64,000 nucleotides of DNA from RBG-16-34-14 sp963798865 (GTDB taxonomy: Bacteria; Bacteroidota; Ignavibacteria; Ignavibacteriales; Ignavibacteriaceae): assembly GCA_963798865.1 (NCBI GenBank), contig CAWCVZ010000004.1, positions 992,001 through 1,056,000 of the forward strand, given 5' to 3'. Numbering within the stretch: the stretch's first letter is position 1; each line of letters begins with the position of its first letter. Positions 1 to 9,529 of this stretch are shown one piece after another. A program made the translations under genes and the position numbers. The notes below the pieces were generated by a model. That model saw nothing but the letters and a program-made list of their open reading frames with translations. It had not been told where the DNA came from and did no database searches.

Positions 1-968
1 TGCCCGGGAGAGCACGGAATTTCCCTGATTATATAATTATTAATTCCATTCAGAGGTTTATGGAAATCCGGGTTAGTAGGACCATAAATTGTAAAGGTAG
101 GTTTACCTAAAAGGTTTGCAATATGAATGGGACCTGAATCATTTCCAATAAACAAAAAACATCTCTTTGTCACTTCAATTAATTCAGCTGTAGTATTGGT
201 TTCAACAAATTTTATATCCATTTCCATTATTTCTCTTAAAACATCAGCATTAATTTTATTTGGTTCTGTGACTATTACACATTTATATCTTTCATTTAAT
301 TCCTTTGCAAGAGAAAGAAATTTTCGTAAGCTCCATTCTTTAGATTTTGTGCCTGCAAAAGGATGAATTAAAATATAATCACCAGTACTATTCTCTTTTA
401 TTTCATTCGTATTTAATGATGAAACCGGGATAGATGATCGAACAGCATCCAGATATTTATCAATTATATGCGGTACAGTTCTTATTGGAGTAAATTTTGT
501 ATATAGAGAACGATAATAAGGTTCATTTATACCAATTATTTTTTCAGCGTTACATCTGATTAATAATGATGCTGAAGTTATATTACCCGTAAAGTCATAA
601 ACAGTTGAAGGATTTAATTCTTTTAAAATTTTTTTAGCTCTTCTTCTGGCAATTCGGTCACTAAAAGAAAAATCATCATGGTTTAATTCTATAAAATTTA
701 TTGAATCAAATGCGATCTTAAAAATCGGGGTGGTTTCTTCAAAACAAATAATAAATATATTTTTTTGGTGATAATTGATAATATTTTTTATTGCCTCAAA
801 GGTAAATATAGAGTCTCCTAATTTATGTAATGCAATAACTGCAATATTTTCATTTGCGCTTCTTTTATTAAGGGAAAAAAGTTTAAATAGAATTAATGAC
901 GCATTTATGACACTAATTACTATTTTATTAAACCTTGGAACACTTTTTATATACTTTGAAAAAAACAT
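1..968 (-). CDS. Glycosyltransferase family 9 (heptosyltransferase-like), C-terminus cut by window edge
   Basis: The minus-strand frame is open from an ATG at 968 to the window edge (about 322 codons), so the C-terminus is missing. The visible protein has the GT9 layout. Near residue 50 is an ALHKLGDSIF segment that resembles the donor/acceptor loop of heptosyltransferases. In the middle is HPFAGTKSKEWSL. Late in the visible part is the conserved GNDSGPIHIA motif followed by a FTIYGPTNP segment. The family transfers heptose or similar sugars from ADP- or nucleotide-activated donors to LPS core or surface glycans. The start lies 7 nt after the stop of the upstream ligase/polymerase gene, so it is probably the last visible gene of the polysaccharide operon. 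The substrate cannot be told from the sequence. Confidence 0.85.
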   Translation of the reverse strand, partial: MFFSKYIKSVPRFNKIVISVINASLILFKLFSLNKRSANENIAVIALHKLGDSIFTFEAIKNIINYHQKNIFIICFEETTPIFKIAFDSINFIELNHDDFSFSDRIARRRAKKILKELNPSTVYDFTGNITSASLLIRCNAEKIIGINEPYYRSLYTKFTPIRTVPHIIDKYLDAVRSSIPVSSLNTNEIKENSTGDYILIHPFAGTKSKEWSLRKFLSLAKELNERYKCVIVTEPNKINADVLREIMEMDIKFVETNTTAELIEVTKRCFLFIGNDSGPIHIANLLGKPTFTIYGPTNPDFHKPLNGINNYIIREIPCSPG

Positions 969-974
969 TAAGAA

Positions 975-2351
975 TTAAATTAAAATTGTAACTTCTTTAT
1001 TTTTAATCTTTTGATAAATCGAAATTAAAATTCCGAATACCAGCCAAAAAGGCAGATCCGTAGTTATATAACCATAGTATAGAAACCCTGTAACCTCAAC
1101 GAATGATCTGACAAAAAATCCGATGCCAATTCCGAAAATTGCAACGGATAAAATAAAATATTCTTTGTTATTTCTTTTTGAATTCTTCATAACCTGACTT
1201 GCAAAGTAAAAATATAAAATAAATAAACTAACGCCGGCAATAAATCCAAGAACCCCATTTTCAGCAGCGTAATAAAGAAAAAAATTATGAGGAGTATGAT
1301 TTCCAGTCTTCCATTCCTGGATTGTAAGAACTGAGGATGGGGCATAAGTATAAAAGTATTTATTGAATGCTCGGGGTCCTATACCAACAATCGGGTAATC
1401 TCCTATTATTTCTAAACCCGCTTCCCAAAAAATCTCTCTGTGAGTTGTTCCTGTACGAAGATAAAGATTAACCGAGTCATCAACTTCCGGAACTGATAAA
1501 ACAACAATAACAAAAACAACCACAACGGAAATTAATACCTTCAAAAATAATGTTCTCTTGAATACGAAAGCTAAAAATGAAATACCTAAGAAAGCAGCAA
1601 TTATAAGCCCGCGTGAATTAGAAAGAATAAGTATTACAACATTTATTGAAAAAAGAAAAAATAAAATTATTTTATTTTTTATTTTCTTAAATCTATCCAT
1701 AAAAAACATAGCGCTTATAAGAGTAGCCGAAATAAAAAATATGACTGATCCGGTGTAACGGCTGCTACTATATAATTTAATATTTTCACTCAGTAGACTT
1801 CTGATTAAAAATTCCTGGAAACCCAGGTTGTATAAATCCAAAAACATTCGGATTGATAAAATTAAAACAGCAGCACAAATGGAATAAATATATAGGTTAA
1901 TGTTTTTCTCATACTTCAAAAAAGCATAAAACAAATAGCTGATAATATAAAAAGCCAACATGGTTATTATTGTAAAAAATCCTGTGGAATGTTCAGATGA
2001 GAAAATTGTTGATAATAAAATAGAAAAAAATAAAGCTGCCAAAAAATATAAAACTTCATTCGGTACCCGGGGGTATTCTCTAAAATTAAATCCGAATTTT
2101 TTAAAGAATAATAAAAGAAGTATACCGGTTAAAATTATATTAATAATAACTCTATAATCACCAAAAAAATCAGAAGGCGCTGATAAATAACCAATAATTG
2201 TAAGTGATAAAATTCCTTTGATTCCGTAGAAGTATATTAAAATTGATATTAAAATTAATGACAATACCAATAAAATATTTGAGGAAAATAAAGAAACCAG
2301 GATGGCAATGAGACAGGAAAAAATTATTAATTTATTATTAGTGTCAAACAA
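975..2351 (-). CDS. O-antigen ligase/polymerase family membrane protein
   Basis: This 458-residue protein is strongly hydrophobic, with roughly ten to twelve predicted membrane segments. It has one large outside loop around residues 300-360 that contains GTTHREIFWEAGLEII and a later TPHNFFLYYAAENG segment. That loop with an R..W..G..I pattern and a downstream H-N-x-F/L is the hallmark of the Wzy_C/WaaL family, which ligates O-antigen to lipid A core or polymerises repeat units. It sits between a methyltransferase gene and a GT9 gene in a polysaccharide operon. Ligase and polymerase cannot be separated from sequence alone. Confidence 0.85.
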   Translation of the reverse strand: MFDTNNKLIIFSCLIAILVSLFSSNILLVLSLILISILIYFYGIKGILSLTIIGYLSAPSDFFGDYRVIINIILTGILLLLFFKKFGFNFREYPRVPNEVLYFLAALFFSILLSTIFSSEHSTGFFTIITMLAFYIISYLFYAFLKYEKNINLYIYSICAAVLILSIRMFLDLYNLGFQEFLIRSLLSENIKLYSSSRYTGSVIFFISATLISAMFFMDRFKKIKNKIILFFLFSINVVILILSNSRGLIIAAFLGISFLAFVFKRTLFLKVLISVVVVFVIVVLSVPEVDDSVNLYLRTGTTHREIFWEAGLEIIGDYPIVGIGPRAFNKYFYTYAPSSVLTIQEWKTGNHTPHNFFLYYAAENGVLGFIAGVSLFILYFYFASQVMKNSKRNNKEYFILSVAIFGIGIGFFVRSFVEVTGFLYYGYITTDLPFWLVFGILISIYQKIKNKEVTILI

Positions 2352-2394
2352 TTCCTAACTCAAATTGGTTACTAAATAATTAGAAACTCCAGAC

Positions 2395-3159
2395 TTAATT
2401 GTCGTTTTCATTACTTTTATGAGCTATACAAATAAAATCCTGGGTTAGTATTTTTTCAGAACCACCTGTTTCTACTATTCTGATTGATTGAAAAACCAAT
2501 CGAATAATTTTCCAGAGAATAATTCTTATAATACCCTTAAAATTTTTTGAAGTAGGTCCGGTTTCTGAACATCTGATTTTAGTAAATCCTGTTGACCGAA
2601 GTATTTGACTTAGTGAATTAGAATTGAAGATCGTCAGATGTGTAAGATCACCATAAATTATATGCTGCGGAAATAGACCATCTCCATTCGGCGTATGAAT
2701 TATAATTATTCCATTATCATTTAAAATATTATTCAAACCTTTAAATAAACCAAACAACTCATCCTTATAGAAATGTTCAATTATATCGAGCCCAAAAACT
2801 ACATCAAATTTTTTTTTATTAATACCTAAGAAATTAAAAATATCGTATACATCTGCATTTATTCCTTTTTCTCTTGTTAACTTTATTAGTTCTTCTGATA
2901 TATCTATACCATATAGATTCTGAAATCCTTCCTTCTTAAGAAAGTTAAGCATATGACCTGTTCCACAACCTATATCTAAAACCGCAACATTTTTGGGGAA
3001 TCTTTTTATTATTGGTAAATACCATTTTTTGTATATAGTAAAAAGAACATTTTTAGTTTTTTTATCAAAAAGATCCTCTTCTCCTATAAATTTTGTAAAG
3101 GTTGAAAAGTATTTACTATATAGTTCAGAACGAAAATCTTTTATATCAGTATTATTCAT
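2395..3159 (-). CDS. Class I SAM-dependent methyltransferase
   Basis: The 254-residue protein has the glycine-rich SAM-binding motif I (VLDIGCGTGHMLNFL) near residue 60, an acidic motif after strand 2 (YGIDIS) and a post-motif FDVVFGLDIIEHF segment. This is the Methyltransf_11/23-type fold. The HTPNGDG stretch around residue 155 is typical of sugar or lipid methyltransferases found in surface-glycan clusters. It starts 8 nt after the flippase stop, so the two are co-transcribed. Methylation of a glycan or polyprenyl-linked precursor is inferred from the neighbourhood only. Confidence 0.8.
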   Translation of the reverse strand: MNNTDIKDFRSELYSKYFSTFTKFIGEEDLFDKKTKNVLFTIYKKWYLPIIKRFPKNVAVLDIGCGTGHMLNFLKKEGFQNLYGIDISEELIKLTREKGINADVYDIFNFLGINKKKFDVVFGLDIIEHFYKDELFGLFKGLNNILNDNGIIIIHTPNGDGLFPQHIIYGDLTHLTIFNSNSLSQILRSTGFTKIRCSETGPTSKNFKGIIRIILWKIIRLVFQSIRIVETGGSEKILTQDFICIAHKSNENDN

Positions 3160-3167
3160 TTTAATAT

Positions 3168-4676
3168 TTAGTTAAAAGGACGGATAAGTATTTGAACAGA
3201 TGAACTTTTTAATAAAATTAAATTAAGTATAAATATTAATAAAAATAAAATAAGCTTAATAAATGAGAAGAATGAATTATCAGGCAGCAAAAATGAAATT
3301 TGATATATTAGAACAGCAGCTATTAAGCCGTTAATTAAATTAAGGATAAATTCAGTAAAGAAAACTGACTTATTCATAAAGGCTAATTTTTTATATACTA
3401 ATTTAAAAGATGCAATAAAAAAGAATATAAAACTCATTGATGTGCTTAGAGCAAGTCCATTTTGTTCCATACTTCCTACTAATAAAAAATTCAATAAAAT
3501 TTTTATTACTATCCCACCTATTGTTATATAAAGCAGCTTATCAATTAATCCAGTACTATAAATTATTTTGTTCAGGATTCCATAGGATGCATAGAATACA
3601 ATGCTTAAAGAATAAAAAAATAATACTTCACTGGTTATAATAGTATCAGCCCCGGAAAATTTTCCTCTTTCAAAAATTATTTTAATAATTGAATCCCCGT
3701 AAAGCAGGAATAAAAACATAATTGGAGTAAAGATAACCATGATGATAATTATTCCATCATTGAGCGTCCTTTCCAACTCTGAATTTAATTTTTTACTGAA
3801 TAGCTGTGAAAATTTAGGAAATATTGCGGTTGATAAAGCAATAGATATTATGGACATAGGTAGCATGAAAACTGTCATTCCATAATTCAATGAAGAAATA
3901 CCTCCGCGAGATACTGAACTAAAAAAATACCGGTCAGATATTAAATATAATTGGCCGATGCTTTCTATTAAAATTATTATTAGAATTCCAGAGGCTGAGT
4001 CTTTATACCATCTCAATGAAGATATTACTCCATCAACTTTTGAGAATAGTTTATTTGATTTGGCTAATAGAAAAATAAGTTGTACTACCGATCCAAAAAC
4101 ATATCCAACAGGTATAGCATATATGTTTATGTCTTTTAGAATATATACAGCAAATAAAATAATTATATTACATATTAGCTGGGCAATAACCGGGTATTTA
4201 AATTCGAAATTACTCTGCTGGTAAGCAGTAATTACAGAAATAGCACAAGTAATGGGAATGGTAATTAAAAATAAATTAAAAACATTTATTGCCGTAATTC
4301 TTAAATTATCATCGGAATTTTGTAAATAAGATGTTATAATTAAATCTGAAAAGAGATAAAGTAATCCTGATAATAGAATTCCCCCACCAATAAAAATAAA
4401 AAAATTTCCGTAAATAAAATTTTCAGAGAGTTTATCATCTCTTTCTTTAAACTTATTGTATGCAGGAATTAAATAATTTTGCCCTAAACAAATTATAATT
4501 ACATTGATAGTTAAGGGAAGTACTGCTCCGATCAGATAAATATCAAAGCTTGTACTCAATCCAAACAAACTTGCAAATAATACTTCGCGTAAAAAACCTA
4601 TCCCTTTTGATATAAAACCAAAAGAAGCAATAAATATTGAAGCCCCGGCAATAGTAGAAGTAAATTTTTTAGACAT
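3168..4676 (-). CDS. MOP-superfamily lipid-linked oligosaccharide flippase (MurJ/Wzx-like)
   Basis: This is a 502-residue integral membrane protein with about 14 hydrophobic segments. Its N-terminus (GFISKGIGFLREVLFASLFG) closely matches the MurJ/MviN opening, where the arginine after the first helix is conserved. The SIALSTAIFPKFSQL segment in the middle also matches MurJ (ALSTALFPxxS). MurJ flips lipid II, and relatives in polysaccharide clusters flip other undecaprenyl-linked units. Its place between methyltransferases in an O-antigen-like operon suggests the second role. The genome would need checking for another murJ before this one is called essential. Confidence 0.8.
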   Translation of the reverse strand: MSKKFTSTIAGASIFIASFGFISKGIGFLREVLFASLFGLSTSFDIYLIGAVLPLTINVIIICLGQNYLIPAYNKFKERDDKLSENFIYGNFFIFIGGGILLSGLLYLFSDLIITSYLQNSDDNLRITAINVFNLFLITIPITCAISVITAYQQSNFEFKYPVIAQLICNIIILFAVYILKDINIYAIPVGYVFGSVVQLIFLLAKSNKLFSKVDGVISSLRWYKDSASGILIIILIESIGQLYLISDRYFFSSVSRGGISSLNYGMTVFMLPMSIISIALSTAIFPKFSQLFSKKLNSELERTLNDGIIIIMVIFTPIMFLFLLYGDSIIKIIFERGKFSGADTIITSEVLFFYSLSIVFYASYGILNKIIYSTGLIDKLLYITIGGIVIKILLNFLLVGSMEQNGLALSTSMSFIFFFIASFKLVYKKLAFMNKSVFFTEFILNLINGLIAAVLIYQISFLLPDNSFFSFIKLILFLLIFILNLILLKSSSVQILIRPFN

Positions 4677-4710
4677 TTTTTAGAAATAGATCGTGATTAT
4701 TTTTCCAATT

Positions 4711-5592
4711 TCATTTTTTCAAATACGTTTCTAAATACACTTCCATTCTGAGTGGAACAGCTATCCAGATTACCGGAAGGAAAAATGCCTCCATAATAAA
4801 TCCTTTTGAAAAGAATTTAAAATTTAAAATGTCTGTTTTGGAAGCAAAATTATTTAGTCTTACAATCTTAAATGAACTTTGTTTTATAGCCAGCTTAAGT
4901 GAATTTTTAGTAAAACCCCCAACATGAAATGGTTCAGCAAATGGTTTCAATTTTGCTGATTCCATTTTTCTTCCTGTAAGGTTGTACAATAATTTAAGAA
5001 CAATTTTATATAAAGCATCTTCATTAGGAACACCTATATAAACTACACCCCCGGAATTGGTAATTCTATATAATTCTGTAAGATATTCCATTGGATTAAG
5101 CACATGCTCTAAAACAGAATCAACATAAATACAGTCAAAAAAATTTTCCGGAAAATTGGCAGATATAAGGTCAGTTTCTTTAAATATTATTTTATTGTTT
5201 TTAGCTTCTTCGATGCGATGGTCTGTAATATCAGTACCATACCCTTCCCATCCTCTGGAAATCGCTTCGATCAAACATAATCCTTCTCCGCATCCAACAT
5301 CTAAAAAAGTTTTTATTTGCTTATCAGAATATTTTTCAAGTTTATCAAATCTATCTTTCCGATCTTTATCCCGATGTTTCGCATGCCAGGGTGTCAACGG
5401 TACAAAATATCCTAATTCATATAACTTTTGCCATTCTGACGAGGATAAATCAATATCAGGTTGAACATAATAAAATCCACAGGATAAACATCTTACAACA
5501 TCGTAATCTTTTCTTATAAGTTTTTCGGCTTTTAAACCAATCTTTGGTTTTCCTACTTTTGAATACTTTTCTTCACTACAAATCGGACACAT
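4711..5592 (-). CDS. SAM-dependent methyltransferase with N-terminal zinc ribbon
   Basis: The 293-residue protein begins with a treble-clef-like zinc site, CPIC at residues 2-5 and CLSCGFYY around 35-42. A class I methyltransferase core follows, with motif I FLDVGCGEGLCL near residue 97 and a FDCIYVDSVLEHV segment. This architecture (short zinc-binding head plus Methyltransf_23) is common in O-antigen and capsule gene clusters, where the enzymes methylate sugars or modify nucleotide sugars. It lies 27 nt after the UDP-xylose synthase gene in the same operon. The acceptor is unknown. Confidence 0.8.
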   Translation of the reverse strand: MCPICSEEKYSKVGKPKIGLKAEKLIRKDYDVVRCLSCGFYYVQPDIDLSSSEWQKLYELGYFVPLTPWHAKHRDKDRKDRFDKLEKYSDKQIKTFLDVGCGEGLCLIEAISRGWEGYGTDITDHRIEEAKNNKIIFKETDLISANFPENFFDCIYVDSVLEHVLNPMEYLTELYRITNSGGVVYIGVPNEDALYKIVLKLLYNLTGRKMESAKLKPFAEPFHVGGFTKNSLKLAIKQSSFKIVRLNNFASKTDILNFKFFSKGFIMEAFFLPVIWIAVPLRMEVYLETYLKK

Positions 5593-5619
5593 TTTGTTTT
5601 CAAATGAATAGATGGTTGA

Positions 5620-6567
5620 TCAGCTTTTCGATATATAATTTTTAAAATAATCTATTGTGATTTTTAGTCCTTCTTCTCTCCCTACTTTCGGATTCCAACC
5701 TAAAATCTTTTCTGCTTTTTCAATATTCGGCTGCCTGACTTTCGGATCATCCAGAGGTAAAGGTTTGTAAACAATTTTGCTTTTGGAATTAGTTTGTTTT
5801 ATTACTTCTTCTGCAAATTGTTTAATTGTTATCTCATCCGGATTTCCAATATTAACAGGTTCTGCTTCATTAGATAATAACAATTTGTAAATACCTTCAA
5901 CAAGATCGGATACATAACAAAAACTTCTCGTCTGCGAACCATCTCCATAAACAGTTATATCTTCACCTCTTAATGCCTGACCTACAAAGGTTGGTAGAGC
6001 TCTTCCATCATCCAGCCTCATCCTTGGACCATATGTATTAAAAATTCTTACGATTCTTGTTTCGAGTCCATGATATCTTTGATAAGCCATAGTAATGGCT
6101 TCCGCAAATCTTTTTGCTTCATCATATACTCCCCGTGGTCCAATGGGATTAACATTTCCCCAGTAATCTTCTCTTTGCGGGTGAACTTCAGGATCTCCAT
6201 AAACTTCAGATGTTGATGCGAGAAGGAATCTTGCTTTTTTTTCTTTAGCTAGGCCTAATATTTTATGTGTCCCCAATGAACCAACCTTTAATGTTTGAAT
6301 AGGAAGTTTAAGGTAATCAATTGGGCTTGCCGGGGATGCAAAGTGAAGGATGTAATCAATTCTGCCCGGGACATAAATGTAATTAGTTACATCATGTTTA
6401 ATAAATTTAAAATCTTCATTTCCAAACAGGTGAGAAATATTTTCCATATTACCTGTTAATAAGTTATCTACACAAACAACTTTATATCCTTTTGATAGGA
6501 GGTGATCACACAAATGTGAACCTAAAAAACCAGCACCACCTGTTACGACTGCTGTGTGTTTAAACAA
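5620..6567 (-). CDS. UDP-glucuronate decarboxylase (UDP-xylose synthase)
   Basis: This 315-residue extended short-chain dehydrogenase starts with the NAD-binding GGAGFLGSHLCDHL motif. It has the STSEVYGDP segment with the catalytic Ser/Thr and the YDEAKRFAEA catalytic Tyr-x3-Lys pair. The substrate region NTYGPRMRLDDGRALPTF followed by YGDGSQTRSFCYV is diagnostic of the UXS branch. UXS oxidises and decarboxylates UDP-glucuronate to UDP-xylose. The gene overlaps the preceding chain-length gene by 8 nt, so the product probably feeds xylose or a derived pentose into the glycan made by this operon. Confidence 0.93.
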   Translation of the reverse strand: MFKHTAVVTGGAGFLGSHLCDHLLSKGYKVVCVDNLLTGNMENISHLFGNEDFKFIKHDVTNYIYVPGRIDYILHFASPASPIDYLKLPIQTLKVGSLGTHKILGLAKEKKARFLLASTSEVYGDPEVHPQREDYWGNVNPIGPRGVYDEAKRFAEAITMAYQRYHGLETRIVRIFNTYGPRMRLDDGRALPTFVGQALRGEDITVYGDGSQTRSFCYVSDLVEGIYKLLLSNEAEPVNIGNPDEITIKQFAEEVIKQTNSKSKIVYKPLPLDDPKVRQPNIEKAEKILGWNPKVGREEGLKITIDYFKNYISKS

Positions 6568-7717
6568 TTGTCTTATCCTTGTTTTTATTTAAATATAAAG
6601 TTTTTTTTCTCTCACCAAAGATGACTATTAGAGACATTGCTAAAAAAATAAAAATCCCGCCAGTAATAGTTGAAAATATTGTTCGTGGTTCCGAAGCTTT
6701 TAATGGAGAAATCGCTTCATCCAATACATCCACTGTGGGTAAGTCACGGTTCTCCTGAATTCGTTCTTTATAATATTGCTGCTGTAAAAGCATATAAACT
6801 TCATTCTGAATTTTCACTTCTCTCAATAAAGTTGCTAATTGTTTCCCAAGTTCCGGCACTTCATTAAATGCAAGTAAATAGTCCTGGTTGCCTAATTCCA
6901 TCTTATCATATTGTTCTTGTAATTGTTCCAGTTTTTTTCGCAAAGCTTTTATCTCATTGCTGTCTTCTCTCAGATTGGTGCCAAGCAGCCCGATTTCCAT
7001 TTCAGTTTTCATTATTTCACTTTTTATTTTTGCCGCGGCGTCTATGGCAGCAGTTACCTGCTCGGGTAATGCAACTGTTTTATTTTTCTCCTGGAAAGTC
7101 ATTAAAGCAACTTCAACAGAATCAAGCTGAAGTCGCGTCTTTTTTAATTCGCCTTCAATATAAATTCTTGCACGCTTAGCTTTTGAAGAAAGTTTTTCCC
7201 TATTAATTTTATCAAGTGCTTCGGCAAAAGAATTGGTTAATGCTGCAGAAAATCTTTTGGTGCTATCAGTATCATCTAAAAATATAGGTAAGAAAGAGGT
7301 TTTAACATTTACGCTAAGGGTTATTATGCCTTCTTTACTTACATCAATATTTAATCTTTTTGTTAACTCCTGAGTAGCTTCATATTCTGTTTTTTTACCA
7401 AAGTATTTGGTAAGATTAAATTTTCTGACCACATATTCAGAAGCAGACCGGCTTTTTAATATCTCAACAAATAATTGAGAGTTTGCATTTGTTAAACCTC
7501 CTGTTAACAGACCAGAAAAATCCTGCCCACTTAAAATGCTGGATAAAGAACCAAGCTGTTCTTTATTTTCAGGAGGGAGAATTGTAGCAGGAGCATTATA
7601 TGTTTTAGGATAAATGAAATAAAGTATAATAAAAAGAAAGATTGTAGAAAATATAGTTACCTTCAGAATTTTTTTTCTGTGTGTAAGAATAATATTTAAT
7701 ATTTCATGATATGTCAT
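6560..7717 (-). CDS. Wzz-type polysaccharide chain-length determinant
   Basis: The 385-residue protein has one membrane helix near residues 18-38 and another near 350-370, enclosing a periplasmic region rich in coiled coil (about 175-300). This is the Wzz/PCP-1 layout. The segment before the second helix, DEAISPLKASEPR, is the proline-rich motif of this family. There is no fused kinase domain. The family sets glycan length or supports export. It lies directly downstream of the SLBB export gene and overlaps the UDP-xylose synthase gene, so all three are probably one transcript. Confidence 0.88.
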   Translation of the reverse strand: MTYHEILNIILTHRKKILKVTIFSTIFLFIILYFIYPKTYNAPATILPPENKEQLGSLSSILSGQDFSGLLTGGLTNANSQLFVEILKSRSASEYVVRKFNLTKYFGKKTEYEATQELTKRLNIDVSKEGIITLSVNVKTSFLPIFLDDTDSTKRFSAALTNSFAEALDKINREKLSSKAKRARIYIEGELKKTRLQLDSVEVALMTFQEKNKTVALPEQVTAAIDAAAKIKSEIMKTEMEIGLLGTNLREDSNEIKALRKKLEQLQEQYDKMELGNQDYLLAFNEVPELGKQLATLLREVKIQNEVYMLLQQQYYKERIQENRDLPTVDVLDEAISPLKASEPRTIFSTITGGIFIFLAMSLIVIFGERKKTLYLNKNKDKTIV

Positions 7718-7726
7718 TTGATGCCT

Positions 7727-9308
7727 TTATCTTGATGCAATAATAACTGCTACTGTAGCGGCAATTACTGCAGCAATTTGCCCTGCAACCTGTAAAACAG
7801 TTGTAAAAACTACCCAGAATTTTGGCCCCGGAGGATCTTCAGGAATCCAGATTGTGTCTCCGGGTTCCAAAGAATCAACATCATCAGCATCAATCCATTC
7901 CCCGGTGTTCGCTTTAATTACTCTAACTTCGCCTTCAAGAGCTCTCCAGCCAAATCCGCCTGCAAGCTGTATATAATCTTCATATGTTAAATTATGTTTG
8001 TAAACAATTTTTCCCGGATTTACTACTTGCCCTAAAAGAGTTACATAATTCTTGGCTTCAGGAACGTCAATAATGTCTCCTCTTTTTAGAACTACATTTT
8101 CAGAAAGATCATTGTTATTAAACAACCTTTCAAAATCTATAACTACTCTTCCAACCCTTTCCCGTGATTTGGCTTTAAGATAATCATACTCATCATCGGT
8201 CATATCAGCACGTGGTATTTGTTTTAATCTTTCAAATTCAGGATCATATTGTGTTACACCAATGCTTCGTGTTAATGAAGCCTCTTTTAAAAGAAGCATC
8301 GTTTAAAAATCCGCCCGCTTCTGAAATTATTTCTTTTAGTGTTGTACTATCTTTTACAATTTTAAACCAGCCGGGATATTTAACAAAACCATCAATTCTA
8401 ACATATCGGTCCTGATAATATTCCGGTAACTGCCGAATAATAACTCTATCCTGGGCTTTTAATTTAACAGAATCATTAAATAATTCTCCGGCTGTAAAAT
8501 AATTACTGAACTGTTTATCCCCATTACTATCAAAAGAAACAATTTCAATAGTGTCTCTTTTTGCTTTTAATGTAAAGCCGCCAGCAAGGTTTATTAAATT
8601 TGTAACTGTTTCACCGTCAACAAATTCATATACGCCTGGATATTTTACTTCTCCATAAATTGTAACAATCTTATCAACTTTATCAATAATAACAACATCT
8701 CCTTCAGATAAATATGGATTCTGGGTTTTATCACCATACCGTAAAAATGAAAGAAGATCATAAATTTTTTCTTCACCATTCCTGTTCAATATTTTTATAT
8801 TCCGGTAATTAGATGTCTCGGTTAATCCTTCAGAAAGAGAAATAAGATCCATTAATCTCGCATTGGCAGGAAGTATTTGCGAAGAGGGCTTCCTAACATT
8901 TCCAAGAAGTGAAACTTTAATTTTTCTAAAATCAATAAGGGTAACAAAAACTTCAACATTTTTATAAAATCTGTTTACAGCGTTAATAATTTTATCTTTG
9001 CCTTCAGCTAAAGTCGTATTTTTTAAATCAATCCCTCCAACTTTTGGGATATATAGATTCCCTTCCTGGTTAATAATTAAGTTAAAAACAATTTCTTCAA
9101 GCCCGCTAATTGAAATAAAAATTTTATCTCCGGGACCAAGGATATATTCTGTTGGGTCAATACTTCCTTCAGTTGGAGTAAGAACAGGAAACCCGGAAAG
9201 TGTAGAATCTTTTACAAGGCCAATGTTTCTTTCTTTATAGTCCGGAAATGTTTGGGCTTGCAATGAAAGGGAAGAAATAAACAGTATAAGAATTAAAATT
9301 TTTTTCAA
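7727..9308 (-). CDS. SLBB-domain polysaccharide export protein (Wza-like), split by a one-base frameshift
   Basis: Two overlapping frames (7727-8299 and 8244-9308) make one protein. The first part has a signal peptide (about residues 1-19), the polysaccharide-export domain entry YILGPGDKIFISISG and SLBB repeats up to EAGGFLNDAS. The second part continues with TQYDPEFERL, another SLBB unit ending in GDTIWIPE, and a C-terminal membrane helix. Dropping one base in the T4A4 run at 8285-8292 gives FLNDASLKEASLTRS, which fits the family. The full protein would be about 525 residues and would form or gate the outer-membrane export channel. The break may be a base-calling error or a real mutation. 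Confidence 0.85.
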
Positions 9309-9344
9309 TCTAAATTTTTAATTATCCAAAAATAATTTTCTTTA

Positions 9345-9500
9345 TTATGATTTATATCTGGTTTTCCCGCTTGGAGAATTTTCGGAGTAAAAATAGTAAC
9401 CATAACCATTTTTAAAACTAAGATTATTTAGGGTTATCCCAATAAATAATGATTTATCTTTTTTAATCAATTCAACTGACCTATCCATATGAAATTGCAT
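9345..9500 (-). pseudogene. Possible relic of a BY-kinase (Wzc-type) C-terminal tail
   Basis: A 51-codon frame opens with an ATG directly after an in-frame stop. It reads RSVELIKKDKSLFIGITLNN and then NGYGYYFYSENS. In capsule tyrosine kinases the domain ends with an 'xxAxELI...xxGxxLNx' strand followed by a tyrosine-rich tail, which this resembles. These kinases normally sit beside the Wza/SLBB and Wzz genes, exactly as here. Nothing upstream continues the fold, because ftsX ends at 9530. I infer the 3' remnant of a deleted kinase gene. A chance or unrelated small gene is possible. Confidence 0.42.
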
Positions 9501-9529
9501 TCAAAAAATTACTAATAATTACTTTTACT

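Noticed and set aside
1558..1758. Plus-strand ORFs antisense to the ligase/polymerase gene
   Set aside because: They are out-of-frame shadows of a clear membrane protein gene, with no ribosome site or family features.
8283..8294. Programmed ribosomal frameshift at TTTTAAAA in the SLBB gene
   Set aside because: The zero-frame codons are TCT TTT AAA AGA, which do not form an X XXY YYZ slippery heptamer. The needed shift is +1, with no stimulatory element seen.
8281..8299. A 16-bp insertion (GCTTC-flanked) instead of a one-base insertion in the SLBB gene
   Set aside because: Removing 16 bp also restores the frame (DASLTRSIG), but removing one base gives DASLKEASLTRS, the more family-like SLBB text, and matches the one-base pattern in the other genes.
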